From contig NCAT01000004.1 in the NCBI GenBank assembly GCA_002255575.1, forward strand, positions 150,382-214,381: 64,000 nt of DNA, in the 5' to 3' direction. A model generated the notes under the pieces. It saw nothing but the letters and a program-made list of their open reading frames with translations. It did no database searches and was not told the origin of the DNA. Origin of the DNA: Acidocella sp. 20-57-95 (GTDB taxonomy: Bacteria > Pseudomonadota > Alphaproteobacteria > Acetobacterales > Acetobacteraceae). Position 1 is the stretch's first letter, and each line of letters starts with the position of its first letter. Below are positions 36,788 through 45,558 of this stretch, piece after piece. A program made the position numbers and the translations under genes.

Positions 36788-39337
36788 ATGTCCGGATTCT
36801 CCCCCAGGGTGAAGGCTGTGCTTGGCCCCACCAATACCGGCAAGACACATCTTGCGATCGAGCGGATGCTTGGCCATTCGTCGGGCATTATCGGGTTTCC
36901 GTTGAGGCTGCTGGCGCGCGAGAATTACGACCGGATGGTGGCCCGCAAGGGGCTGAAAAACGTCGCCCTGATTACCGGGGAGGAAAAAATCGTTCCCCCG
37001 GGCGCTAAATATTTCTCCTGCACCGTGGAAGCCATGCCGCTCGACCGGCGGGTGGAATTTCTGGCGGTCGATGAAATCCAGCTCTGCGCCGACGCCGACC
37101 GCGGCCATATTTTCACCGACCGGCTGCTGCATGCGCGCGGGTTGGTGGAGACCATGTTTTTGGGCGCCGAGACCATTCGCCGCCTGCTCAAACGCCTGAT
37201 CCCGGATGCCGAGATCGAAACCCGCCCCCGGCTTTCTGAACTCAGCTATGCCGGCCCCGCGAAACTTTCACGCCTGCCGCCGCGCTCAGCCATCGTGGCG
37301 TTTTCCAGCACCGAGGTTTACGCGATTGCCGAGGCCGTGCGCCGCCGGCGCGGCGGCTGCGCGGTGGTGATGGGCCGCTTAAGCCCCCGCACCCGCAACG
37401 CCCAGGTGGCGTTGTATCAGGCCAAGGAGGTGGATTTCCTGGTGGCGACGGACGCCATCGGCATGGGGCTGAACATGGATGTGGACCATGTTGGCTTTGC
37501 CGGGCTTTCGAAGTTCGACGGTCACCGGCCGCGCTTATTATTGGCCCCGGAGGTTGCTCAAATCGCCGGACGGGCCGGGCGCGGGATGCGTGATGGCACA
37601 TTTGGTGTCACCGCCAACTGCCCGCCTTTGGCCGATGAGTTGGTGAATGCCGTGGAAAGCCACGCTTTTGAGCCGTTGGAACAATTATGCTGGCGCAATT
37701 CGGACCTGGATTTCGCCTCAACCGATACGCTGTTGGCCAGCCTGATGGCCCCACCGCCGGTGCAGGGGTTGGTGCGCGGCCAGGACGCGACAGACGCGAT
37801 GACACTCGCCACACTCTCGATGGACCCGGACATACGCCGCGCCGCGCAAGGCCGCATTGCCACCAAAATGCTTTGGGATGCCTGCCAGATCCCGGATTTT
37901 CGCAAACTGGCCAATGACTGGCACGCCAAGCTCTGCGCCCGCGTATTCACCCATTTACGGCAGGATAAAACCCTGCCGGTGGACTGGATCGCTGGCCAGT
38001 TCGAAGGGCTGGATAAAACCGAAGGCGATATCGACACGCTGATGCAACGTCTGGCCGATGTGCGGGTATGGGCGTATATCACCGCCCGCGCAGACTGGAT
38101 GAAAGATGCCACACCGTGGCAGAATCGTGCACGCGAGATTGAAGACAAGATATCTGATACGCTACATGAAAAATTAATGGCGCGGTTCGTGGACAAGCGG
38201 GCAGCGCATTTAACCAGGCGCCTGGAGGCGAAAGAGACGGAAGATTTACTCTCAGTGGTATCAGCCCGCGGCGTGGTGCTGGTGGAAGGCCACGAAGTAG
38301 GACACGTGGATGGATTTAATTTCTATCCCGACCCATCGACCCAGGGCCAGGAAAAGAAACTCGTGCTGCGGGCGGCCAGACGCGCCCTGGCACAGGAGAT
38401 GCCGCGCCGGATTCTGCGCGCCGAAACCGCCGAGGATAGCGCGTTTAGCATTACCGATACCCAGAAAATTATGTGGGAAGGTGCTGAGATCGCCAAGCTG
38501 CGCAAGGGCACCAGCATTTTGCGCCCTGCCGTAGAGATTTTGCCCAGCGAGTTCATCGATGGTGCCGCCCGCGAACGGTTGCGTCTGCGGATCGCCACTT
38601 TCATGGCCAGCAGCGTCGATGCCAAGCTGGTAGCATTAAACGCCGTGATGGCTGACCCGCCACCCCCGTTACGTGGTTTGGTGCACCGGCTGGGTGAGGC
38701 GCTTGGCGTGTTGCCCGGTGAAGCCCCGCCGCAAGCCGACAAAGCCGCGCTGAAATCCCTTGGCATCATGGCCGGCAGTTTTGCAGTCTTTATGCCCGCC
38801 CTGTTAAAGCCCCACGCCGCTGCCATGCGGGCCTTGTTATGGGCGCTCTGGAACGGTGTGGAGACACCCAAACTGCCCCCCGCCGGGCTGGTTTCCATTC
38901 CCGGTGGCGGCAACCCGGATTTCGCGCTGATGATGGGCTGGCTGCCGGCCGGACCGGTGATGATCCGCCTGGATATCGCCGAAAAGCTCGGCCGCGAATG
39001 GCACTATTTAATCCGCAAGCACCCTGTGCCACTGCCACCCAACCTTGCCTCGCGACTTTCCATTAAGCCCGACGCGCTGCCCGCCGTGCTGAATGTGCTG
39101 GGACTGCGCATCATTCCCGCCGCCACCTTGCGTGAAGGCGTGTTCGGTCCGCCCGCCCCGCCGATGCTGGCACGGCGCAAGCATCAGCCGGTGAAGCCAA
39201 CCGCCGCCGCACCGCCACCACCGCCGCCTGAACCACCGCCCGCAGACAGCCCATTCGCCGCATTGGCGGCTCTTAAACTGCGCGCGCCCGCACCTGTCAC
39301 CGCCGCCACCCCGCACAACAAAAGGCGCGCCAGCTAG
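36788..39337 (+). CDS. SUPV3L1/Suv3-like RNA helicase
   Basis: 849 residues from MSGFSPRVKAVLGPTNTGKTHLA, the Walker A of mitochondrial-type Suv3 helicases. Motif II is AVDEIQLCAD, motif VI QIAGRAGRG, with DAIGMGLNMD between. The second half (about 500-800) is poorly conserved and ends in a Pro-rich tail (PPPPPPEPPPA). In mitochondria Suv3 works with a degradosome; here it may remodel RNA. The frame extends upstream to 36674, but the homology starts at 36788. An S4 protein gene follows 2 bp later. Confidence 0.88.
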   Translation: MSGFSPRVKAVLGPTNTGKTHLAIERMLGHSSGIIGFPLRLLARENYDRMVARKGLKNVALITGEEKIVPPGAKYFSCTVEAMPLDRRVEFLAVDEIQLCADADRGHIFTDRLLHARGLVETMFLGAETIRRLLKRLIPDAEIETRPRLSELSYAGPAKLSRLPPRSAIVAFSSTEVYAIAEAVRRRRGGCAVVMGRLSPRTRNAQVALYQAKEVDFLVATDAIGMGLNMDVDHVGFAGLSKFDGHRPRLLLAPEVAQIAGRAGRGMRDGTFGVTANCPPLADELVNAVESHAFEPLEQLCWRNSDLDFASTDTLLASLMAPPPVQGLVRGQDATDAMTLATLSMDPDIRRAAQGRIATKMLWDACQIPDFRKLANDWHAKLCARVFTHLRQDKTLPVDWIAGQFEGLDKTEGDIDTLMQRLADVRVWAYITARADWMKDATPWQNRAREIEDKISDTLHEKLMARFVDKRAAHLTRRLEAKETEDLLSVVSARGVVLVEGHEVGHVDGFNFYPDPSTQGQEKKLVLRAARRALAQEMPRRILRAETAEDSAFSITDTQKIMWEGAEIAKLRKGTSILRPAVEILPSEFIDGAARERLRLRIATFMASSVDAKLVALNAVMADPPPPLRGLVHRLGEALGVLPGEAPPQADKAALKSLGIMAGSFAVFMPALLKPHAAAMRALLWALWNGVETPKLPPAGLVSIPGGGNPDFALMMGWLPAGPVMIRLDIAEKLGREWHYLIRKHPVPLPPNLASRLSIKPDALPAVLNVLGLRIIPAATLREGVFGPPAPPMLARRKHQPVKPTAAAPPPPPPEPPPADSPFAALAALKLRAPAPVTAATPHNKRRAS

Positions 39338-39339
39338 GC

Positions 39340-39615
39340 ATGCCGGAGGAGGAGGATAAAGCCTGGCAGCGGCTAGATAAGTTCCTGTTCTTCGCCCGCT
39401 TCTGCAAAACCCGCGCGGTGGCCGGGCAACTGATTGAGACGGGTGCGGTGCGGATCAACCGCCAGCCCACCATCAAACCCCACGCCAAATTGCGGCCCAA
39501 TGACGTGATTACCCTGCCGCTGCCGCGGGGCGTGGTGGTGGTAAGGGTGGTCAGCTTGAGCAACCGGCGTGGCCCCGCCACCGAAGCGCAGCTTTTATAT
39601 GAAGAAGTTGCGTGA
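39340..39615 (+). CDS. S4-domain RNA-binding protein, Hsp15-like
   Basis: 91 residues. The S4 domain (RLDKFLFFARFCKTRAVAGQLIETGAVRINRQP, residues about 11-43) is followed by a beta segment LRPNDVITLPLPRGVVVVRVV. Hsp15 (HslR) family members bind stalled 50S subunits. The ATG lies 2 bp after the helicase stop, so it belongs to the same transcript. Confidence 0.85.
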   Translation: MPEEEDKAWQRLDKFLFFARFCKTRAVAGQLIETGAVRINRQPTIKPHAKLRPNDVITLPLPRGVVVVRVVSLSNRRGPATEAQLLYEEVA

Positions 39616-39692
39616 CTCTTGCGCAAATGCCCATCCACGCGCATATCCCAATCGAATTATTTGACATTATTTGCCATCTTTAGGAGTGCCTG

Positions 39693-40019
39693 ATGACCTA
39701 TGTGGTCACCGAAAACTGCATCAAATGTAAGTACATGGACTGCGTGGAAGTCTGCCCGGTGGATTGCTTCTATGTGGGTGAGAACATGCTGGTCATTCAC
39801 CCTGACGAATGCATCGATTGCGGCGTGTGCGAACCCGAATGCCCGGCGGAAGCCATTTTGCCCGATAGCGACAACCGCGCCACCGCTTGGGTGGAACGCA
39901 ACCGCGACCTTGCTAAATCCTGGCCCAACATCACCCGCAAAGGTACCCCGCCTGCGGATGCGGATGAGTGGAAAGACAAGCCCGGTAAGGAAGCCCTGCT
40001 GTCGCTCAATCCCGGCTAG
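39693..40019 (+). CDS. fdxA: Seven-iron ferredoxin
   Basis: 108 residues with the classic FdxA pattern: [18 protein letters not shown] (3Fe-4S and 4Fe-4S ligands), [12 protein letters not shown], then a C-terminal extension with [16 protein letters not shown]. It transfers electrons at low potential. It is followed by carD, the order commonly seen in alphaproteobacteria. Confidence 0.95.
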   Translation: MTYVVTENCIKCKYMDCVEVCPVDCFYVGENMLVIHPDECIDCGVCEPECPAEAILPDSDNRATAWVERNRDLAKSWPNITRKGTPPADADEWKDKPGKEALLSLNPG

Positions 40020-40145
40020 GCTTGAGACCGCGCCCCCTGGCGTGACGCAACCTGGATTTTGTGGTATATGGCATTCCGATGAACCGGGATTATCACCGGT
40101 ACGCCCCCTCAACGTGAAGGGGCACTCGGAAAATCGGGGAGCCGG

Positions 40146-41180
40146 ATGAGCAAGTCTGAAAAAGCTGCGCCTAAAGAGGCCGCCAAAGCGCCTGTAAAGG
40201 CTGCACCAAAAGCCAAAGCTGAAACCAAAGCCGACGCGAAAATCGAAGCAAAAACCGAAGCAAAAACCGAAAAGGCAAAGCCAGCCGCTGCGAAAGCGCC
40301 GGCCGCAAAGCCTGCCCCGAAACCTGAACCAAAAGCAGCCAAACCATTGCCCCCTGAGACTGAAGCGAAGACCAAGCCAGAGCCCAAGGCCGCCAAACCA
40401 GCTGCTAAGGAAGCCAAACCAGCCGCGAAACCTGCAACCAAAGAGGCTGCGAAGGCAACCAAGCCGGTTGAAGCCGCAAAACCTGTGCCGGTAAAACCAG
40501 CGCCAGTAAAACCAGCGCCCGCAAAACCTGCTGCGAAAGCCCCACCTGAACCCGCAAAGCCCGAAGCCGTGCGTCCGGCCCCACCCCCCATTCCGCCAAT
40601 GGCGCCGCCTGCCCCGCCAGCCCCGATCTCGCATTCCGGCGTCATCGCAGGCCCGATGCGCCCCATGACCCCACCACGCGCCATGGCGAAAGCCGAAATC
40701 TTTGTGGATGGCGACTATGTGGTCTATCCAACCCATGGCGTGGGTAAGGTTGAACGCATCGCTACCGAGGAAATCGCCGGGCACACGCTCGAGCTCATCC
40801 ATATCACCTTCGATGAAAACCGGATGACCCTGCGCGTGCCGACCAACAAAGCCCGCACCGCCGGATTGCGGAAACTCTCCTCGCCCAAACAATTCGCCGA
40901 TGTGCTCGCCACCCTCAAAGGCCGCGCCCGCATTAAACGCACCATGTGGTCACGCCGCGCCCAGGAATACGAAGCCAAAATCAACTCAGGCGACCCGCAA
41001 GCCATCGCCGAAGTGGTGCGCGACCTGCACCGCAACGCCGGACAGCCCGACCAGTCCTTCTCCGAACGGCAAATCTACGAATCCGCCCTCGACCGCCTGG
41101 CCGCCGAATACGCCGCGCTGGAAAAAACCGACAAAGCCACCGCTATCGAACGGCTGATCGCCCATCTGAAGTCCGAGTAA
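40146..41180 (+). CDS. carD: CarD-family RNA polymerase regulator with histone-like tail
   Basis: 344 residues. The C-terminal 165 hold the RNA-polymerase-interacting domain FVDGDYVVYPTHGVGKVERI and a DNA-binding helical region with MWSRRAQEYEAKINSGD. The first 180 residues are almost only Lys, Ala, Pro and Glu (KPAAKPATKEAAKATKPVE pattern), like an H1/AlgP-type tail, much longer than the few residues of typical CarD. CarD stabilises the open promoter complex. The tail may bind DNA nonspecifically. A clear terminator follows. Confidence 0.9.
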   Translation: MSKSEKAAPKEAAKAPVKAAPKAKAETKADAKIEAKTEAKTEKAKPAAAKAPAAKPAPKPEPKAAKPLPPETEAKTKPEPKAAKPAAKEAKPAAKPATKEAAKATKPVEAAKPVPVKPAPVKPAPAKPAAKAPPEPAKPEAVRPAPPPIPPMAPPAPPAPISHSGVIAGPMRPMTPPRAMAKAEIFVDGDYVVYPTHGVGKVERIATEEIAGHTLELIHITFDENRMTLRVPTNKARTAGLRKLSSPKQFADVLATLKGRARIKRTMWSRRAQEYEAKINSGDPQAIAEVVRDLHRNAGQPDQSFSERQIYESALDRLAAEYAALEKTDKATAIERLIAHLKSE

Positions 41181-41195
41181 AGGTTAAGGTAAGGC

Positions 41196-41242
41196 AAAGG
41201 GGCCGCTCGCTGATGTTGAAACACCAATGGGCGGCCCCTTTT
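41196..41242 (+). terminator. Terminator after carD
   Basis: Stem AAAGGGGCCGC/GCGGCCCCTTT with a 24-base loop and a T-rich tail (TTTTAATTAA). Confidence 0.8.
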
Positions 41243-41317
41243 AATTAACTTTGAAGGTTCTAACGGCCCGGCCCCTAGCGTGGTTTATCACGCCAGGGAG
41301 GTTCTTCGCATGACGGG

Positions 41318-41432
41318 CAGGGCGTGCTTCGCACGACGGCCAGGGCGTGCTTCGCACGACGGCCAGGGCGTGCTTCGCACGACGGCCAGGGCGTGCTTCG
41401 CACGACGGCCAGGGCGTGCTTCGCACGACGGG
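41318..41432. repeat. Five tandem 23-bp repeats
   Basis: Five perfect head-to-tail copies of a 23-base unit starting CAGGGCGTGCTTCGCACGAC; only the last base of the last copy differs. Each unit contains a 5-bp stem CGTGC/GCACG with loop TTC, so the RNA would be a row of small hairpins. It lies between the carD terminator and the stop of the Bax-inhibitor gene. There are no spacers, so it is not a CRISPR array. Confidence 0.95.
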
Positions 41433-41460
41433 CAGAGCTCCCCTTACCTTCACCTAACCC

Positions 41461-42246
41461 TTACCGGCTGTTGCGTTGGCCGAAGAGTTGCAGAAGGAAC
41501 ATAAAGAGGTTGATGAAGTTCAAGTACAGCGTCAACGCGTCATAGACGCTGCGTTTACCGGCCATATCGGCACCATAGGCATTGCCGTATTGCAGGTAGG
41601 TGGTCTTGATCCGCTGGGTATCGTAGGCGGTTAGGCCGACAAACACGAGCACGCCGATGATGCTGACTGCGAATTGAATGGCCGCTGAGTGCAGGAACAT
41701 ATTCACCAGCGAGGCAATGATGATGCCGATCAGGCCCATCATCAGGAAGCTGCCAAATTTCGTCAGGTCAGTTTTGGTCACGTAGCCGAACAGGCTGGTG
41801 CCAGCGAAGGTACCGGCGGTGACAAAGAACACCGAGGCGATGGAGGTCTGGGTGTAGACGATGAAAATATTCGTCAGGCTGGCCCCCATGCAGGCGCAGA
41901 ACGCCCAGAACAAGGCCTGCGCGGTTTGGGTAGAAAGCTTGTTCACACCGAAGCTGAGCACCATCACGAACACCATCGGGGAGAAGATGGCGGCGTAGGC
42001 GAGCAAGGTGGGGCGGTACATCATGCCACCGTCGGCGGTTTGCACCAGCGGGTAGAAGGCGTTCATCGCGGAGGTGTGCGAGATCGCCAGCGCGATGATG
42101 CCGGTGAGCAGAAGGCCGGAGGCCATCCAGTTATAAACGCGGAGCATGTAGGCGCGCAGGCCCTCATCCAGCACAGCGCTGCCGGTGGCGGCACGGTAGC
42201 CGGCCTGGGCGGTACGGTAGGAGTTGCCATCAGGATAGTTAGCCAT
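41461..42246 (-). CDS. Bax inhibitor-1 (UPF0005/YbhL-like) membrane protein
   Basis: 261 residues with seven membrane spans. Family marks are LRAYMLRVYNWMASGLLLTG at the start and GLTAYDTQRIK near the end. Bacterial members act in pH-sensitive calcium leak or modulate membrane proteases such as FtsH; the role here is not shown. AAGGA lies upstream of the ATG. Confidence 0.92.
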   Translation of the reverse strand: MANYPDGNSYRTAQAGYRAATGSAVLDEGLRAYMLRVYNWMASGLLLTGIIALAISHTSAMNAFYPLVQTADGGMMYRPTLLAYAAIFSPMVFVMVLSFGVNKLSTQTAQALFWAFCACMGASLTNIFIVYTQTSIASVFFVTAGTFAGTSLFGYVTKTDLTKFGSFLMMGLIGIIIASLVNMFLHSAAIQFAVSIIGVLVFVGLTAYDTQRIKTTYLQYGNAYGADMAGKRSVYDALTLYLNFINLFMFLLQLFGQRNSR

Positions 42247-42337
42247 GGAGACTGATTTCCTTTGTTAAGTGACTTTCTGTCACCGCATATATTTCGCTTT
42301 TATCGACGGTTTTTCAAGTCAATTCGGGTATGACGGC

Positions 42338-45166
42338 TTAGCGCCGCCACCAGCCCCGTTTCTTTTCGGCCACTGGCGCGTCGGGGGTGATGATAATCGG
42401 CTGCACCACCGGTGCGGCAGGCGGCGTCACCGGTGCTGGCTCGGCTTCCTGAGCTTCGGCAGCCATCGCGGCGGCCGGAGCGGCTTGCACTTCGCTCATC
42501 ACCAAGTCGGGCTGCGGTGCCATCCGGGCCTCGGCACGGACGCGAGCAGCTTCTTCTTCAGCCCGTTCAGCGGCTTCGAAAATATCGGCAATGTCGGCGA
42601 ATACCGGCTCTGCTAAAGGTGCGGTATCATCTTCTGCCGGTTCAACACCTTCGATCGTTTGGCGGCGGCGGCGGCCCCCACGGGAGCGGCGGCGGCGTGC
42701 AGGTTCTTCGCTGCCTTCCGCGGCGGCTTGGTCCTCACCAAGTTCGGCAGCAATCACCAAGTCAATCTCAGTCGGTTCATCCTCTGTTGGCTCGGCAGAG
42801 TCAGCCTCAGCCTCGCCGCGCGGATCAGGTTGCGCCGGACCAGCTTCGCTACCCGGCTCATACCGGCGCTTGCCACGGCGGCGGCGGCGGCGGCGCTTGC
42901 GCTCACCTTCTTCAGCCGTTTCCGGTGCGCTGCTGGCATTCGGGGTTTCATCCTCGTCGTCACCCTCAGCATCATCCTCAACATCCAACACGTCAGGCTG
43001 CGGCGTGCGGTCGGTGATGGCGGGGGTGGCATGATAGGCGGCCGGGGCTGGTAGCGGGGCAGTCTGGGCTTTCAGCTTCTCGATCCGGAAATTCGAGCCG
43101 GTGAGCGACGCGTCGGTTGAGAACAGCACGCGCATGGCATAGCGGGCCTCGATGGCAGAAAGCCGGTCGCGCTTATGGTTGAACAAATACAGGCCAATTT
43201 CAGCCGGTAGCACCACCATAATCTCGGCGGCGCGGAATTTTGCCCCTTCATCCTCGATGGCGCGCAGAATATGCAGCGCGGCGGATTCCGAACTACGGAC
43301 ATGGCCCATGCCGGCGCAATGCGGGCAGGTGATCAGCGAGGCTTCGGCGAGCGAGGGCCGCAGACGCTGGCGGCTCATTTCCATCAGACCGAAATGGCTG
43401 ATGGCACCCACCTGAATGCGGGCGCGGTCGTTCTTCAGCGCGTCTTTCATCTTGCGCTCAACGGCGGCGTTGTTCTTGCGGCTTTCCATGTCGATAAAAT
43501 CGATCACGATGAGGCCCGCGAGGTCGCGCATCCGCACCTGGCGCGCCACTTCCTCGGCCGCTTCCAGGTTGGTGCGCAAGGCGGTGTCCTCGATCGACCG
43601 CTCGCGGGTGGAGCGACCTGAATTCACGTCGATGGCGACCAAAGCTTCGGTCTGGTTGATCACGATATAGCCGCCAGAGCGGAGCTGAACCGTGGGGTTC
43701 AGCATGGCGTCAAGCTGCGCTTCAACCTGATATTTCGAGAAGAGCGGCTGGCCTTCGGTCCAGAGCTGAACCTTTTTGGCGTTCGCTGGCATCAGCATGC
43801 GCATGAAGTCGTGGGCGGCGCGGTAGCCTTCCTCGCCATCCACAATCACGTCATCGACATCACGCGTATAGACATCGCGGATGGTGCGCTTGATGAGGGA
43901 TGCTTCTTCGTAAATCAAAGCGGGGGCGGTGGATTCAAAGGTCCGCTCGCGGATATCATCCCACAGTCGCAGCAGATATTCGCAATCGCGCTTAATTTCC
44001 GGCTTCGGACGGTTGGCACCGGCAGTCCGCACGATCAGACCCATGCCTTGTGGCACATCAAGCTCGGCCATCGCCTCTTTCAGGCGGCGGCGGTCGGCCA
44101 CTGAGGTGATTTTACGCGAAACGCCGCCACCCGAAGGCGAATTGGGCATCAGCACCGAGAACCGGCCTGCCAGTGAGAGATAGGTGGTGAGTGCTGCGCC
44201 CTTATTGCCGCGCTCCTCCTTCACCACCTGGATCAGCATGATCTGGCGGCGATGGATCACATCCTGGATTTTGTAATTTCGCAGAAAGCGCTGGCGCTGG
44301 CGGCGCTCACGGGCTTCGGCGGCATCATCACCATCACCACCCAGGCTTTCCGGCGGCGGGGCGTCAAGAGCTTCTTCGAACGTTTCAACCGTACCGAGAT
44401 CCATCACCGGCTCAGCGTTGGCCGGCTCTGATGGCTCAGTTGCCTGTGCTCCCATCTCGTCCGCCTCAGTTTCCAAGGCGTCGTCGTTGTTTATCTCGGC
44501 GTGAGAGACTTGCGGCTCAATCGGCGCAGATATCGTCGGCTCGCCGGCGGCTGGTTCATCTTGCGCTGGCGCATCGGGCGTTTGCGTATCGTGCGTAAGT
44601 TCAGTGTGCGTAGGTTCCGCGTGCACAGCTTCGGCGTGCGTAGGTTCGGTGTGCGATGGGTGTTCGTGCGAAGCGGCCTCGAACGGCGGTTCGTCAAATT
44701 CCGGCGGGGCGGCGGCGATAATGGCGATTGGCTTGATTTCGAGCGCCTGCGCGGTTCCAGCTACCGGCTCAACCTCAGCGTTCGGCTCAACCGCTTCGAG
44801 ACCTTCCATAAGGGGCGCTTGTGCGGCCACGGGCGCGGCTGCTTCAGCCTCATATTCCGGCTCAAGCTCGTCCTCATCATCCTCGGCCTGCATGGCGAGC
44901 AAGCGCTGCCGATCAGCCAAGGGGATCTGGTAATAATCCGGATGGATTTCCCCAAAGGCCAGAAAGCCGTGCCGATTGCCGCCATATTCAACGAACGCCG
45001 CCTGCAGGCTGGGTTCAACCCGGATAACTTTGGCTAGGTAGATATTGCCTTTAATCTGCCTACGGGTTGCGGTCTCGACATCGAAATCCTCAAGCCGGTT
45101 GCCATCCAGCACCACCACGCGGGTTTCTTCCGCGTGGCTGGCGTCTATTAGTATTTTTTTCGTCAT
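42338..45166 (-). CDS. rne: Ribonuclease E with a large S1-domain insertion
   Basis: 942 residues. The catalytic core has the S1 start GNIYLAKVIRVEPSLQAAFVEYG, DNase I-like VAIDVNSGRSTRERSIEDTALRTNLEAAEEVARQ with the metal aspartates, and the Zn-link CPHCAGMGH. Residues about 85-298 insert an acidic, His-containing spacer into the S1 region; residues 166-192 repeat (H/T)-(A/T)-E-P-T-H. The C-terminal 300 residues are Arg- and Glu-rich with RRRRRRGKRR, the usual degradosome/RNA scaffold, and end in KKRGWWRR. Confidence 0.94.
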   Translation of the reverse strand: MTKKILIDASHAEETRVVVLDGNRLEDFDVETATRRQIKGNIYLAKVIRVEPSLQAAFVEYGGNRHGFLAFGEIHPDYYQIPLADRQRLLAMQAEDDEDELEPEYEAEAAAPVAAQAPLMEGLEAVEPNAEVEPVAGTAQALEIKPIAIIAAAPPEFDEPPFEAASHEHPSHTEPTHAEAVHAEPTHTELTHDTQTPDAPAQDEPAAGEPTISAPIEPQVSHAEINNDDALETEADEMGAQATEPSEPANAEPVMDLGTVETFEEALDAPPPESLGGDGDDAAEARERRQRQRFLRNYKIQDVIHRRQIMLIQVVKEERGNKGAALTTYLSLAGRFSVLMPNSPSGGGVSRKITSVADRRRLKEAMAELDVPQGMGLIVRTAGANRPKPEIKRDCEYLLRLWDDIRERTFESTAPALIYEEASLIKRTIRDVYTRDVDDVIVDGEEGYRAAHDFMRMLMPANAKKVQLWTEGQPLFSKYQVEAQLDAMLNPTVQLRSGGYIVINQTEALVAIDVNSGRSTRERSIEDTALRTNLEAAEEVARQVRMRDLAGLIVIDFIDMESRKNNAAVERKMKDALKNDRARIQVGAISHFGLMEMSRQRLRPSLAEASLITCPHCAGMGHVRSSESAALHILRAIEDEGAKFRAAEIMVVLPAEIGLYLFNHKRDRLSAIEARYAMRVLFSTDASLTGSNFRIEKLKAQTAPLPAPAAYHATPAITDRTPQPDVLDVEDDAEGDDEDETPNASSAPETAEEGERKRRRRRRRGKRRYEPGSEAGPAQPDPRGEAEADSAEPTEDEPTEIDLVIAAELGEDQAAAEGSEEPARRRRSRGGRRRRQTIEGVEPAEDDTAPLAEPVFADIADIFEAAERAEEEAARVRAEARMAPQPDLVMSEVQAAPAAAMAAEAQEAEPAPVTPPAAPVVQPIIITPDAPVAEKKRGWWRR

Positions 45167-45558
45167 TGAAAGCTGAGCTCCGAACTGCCAAGCCCGGTCC
45201 AGCGCGGTTCAACGCGGCTGCCGGGCGGCAAGAATTGTAAGATTTAAGTGAAAACAGAGGGTGGACGGACCGGAGCCACGCCATGCCAAAGCTGATGAAA
45301 AATAGGTCAGTCTGGCGAGCGGTCATCGGTCCTTGTATTTCGTTGGGCAGGATTTTCGGCTTGCCCGATTGAGAATTGCAGGGTTTGTGCGGCTGTTTTG
45401 ACCGATTTTGGCCGAAAACGCGCAGGTTCAAACCCCTGTCATTTCTGATGACCTAAATGTCCACAGCTTGCAAGGGGGGCGCGGCGGTAAACCAAGGGAA
45501 ACCAATGATATGCCAGAAGCTAAAATTTCTGACATAATTGTTTTATGACCATTGTAAG
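45167..45558. other. Non-coding gap, leader of rne
   Basis: About 390 bases without a recognisable gene, between rne (minus) and the glycosyltransferase gene (plus). In other bacteria the rne leader folds and controls its own decay; the length here would allow that, but no specific structure is evident by eye. Promoters for both divergent genes must lie here. Confidence 0.4.

Noticed and set aside
39657..40892. Large minus-strand open frame rich in Gly, Phe, Arg and Trp
   Set aside because: It is the antisense of fdxA and the Lys/Ala/Pro-rich carD tail; low-complexity codons leave few stops, and there is no ribosome site or homology.
41318..41432. CRISPR array
   Set aside because: Units are directly adjacent with no variable spacers, and no cas gene is present.
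41280..41545. Overlapping plus-strand open frames through the 23-bp repeats
   Set aside because: The repeat unit is not a multiple of three, the peptides are repetitive in shifted frames, and they run into the antisense of the Bax-inhibitor gene.
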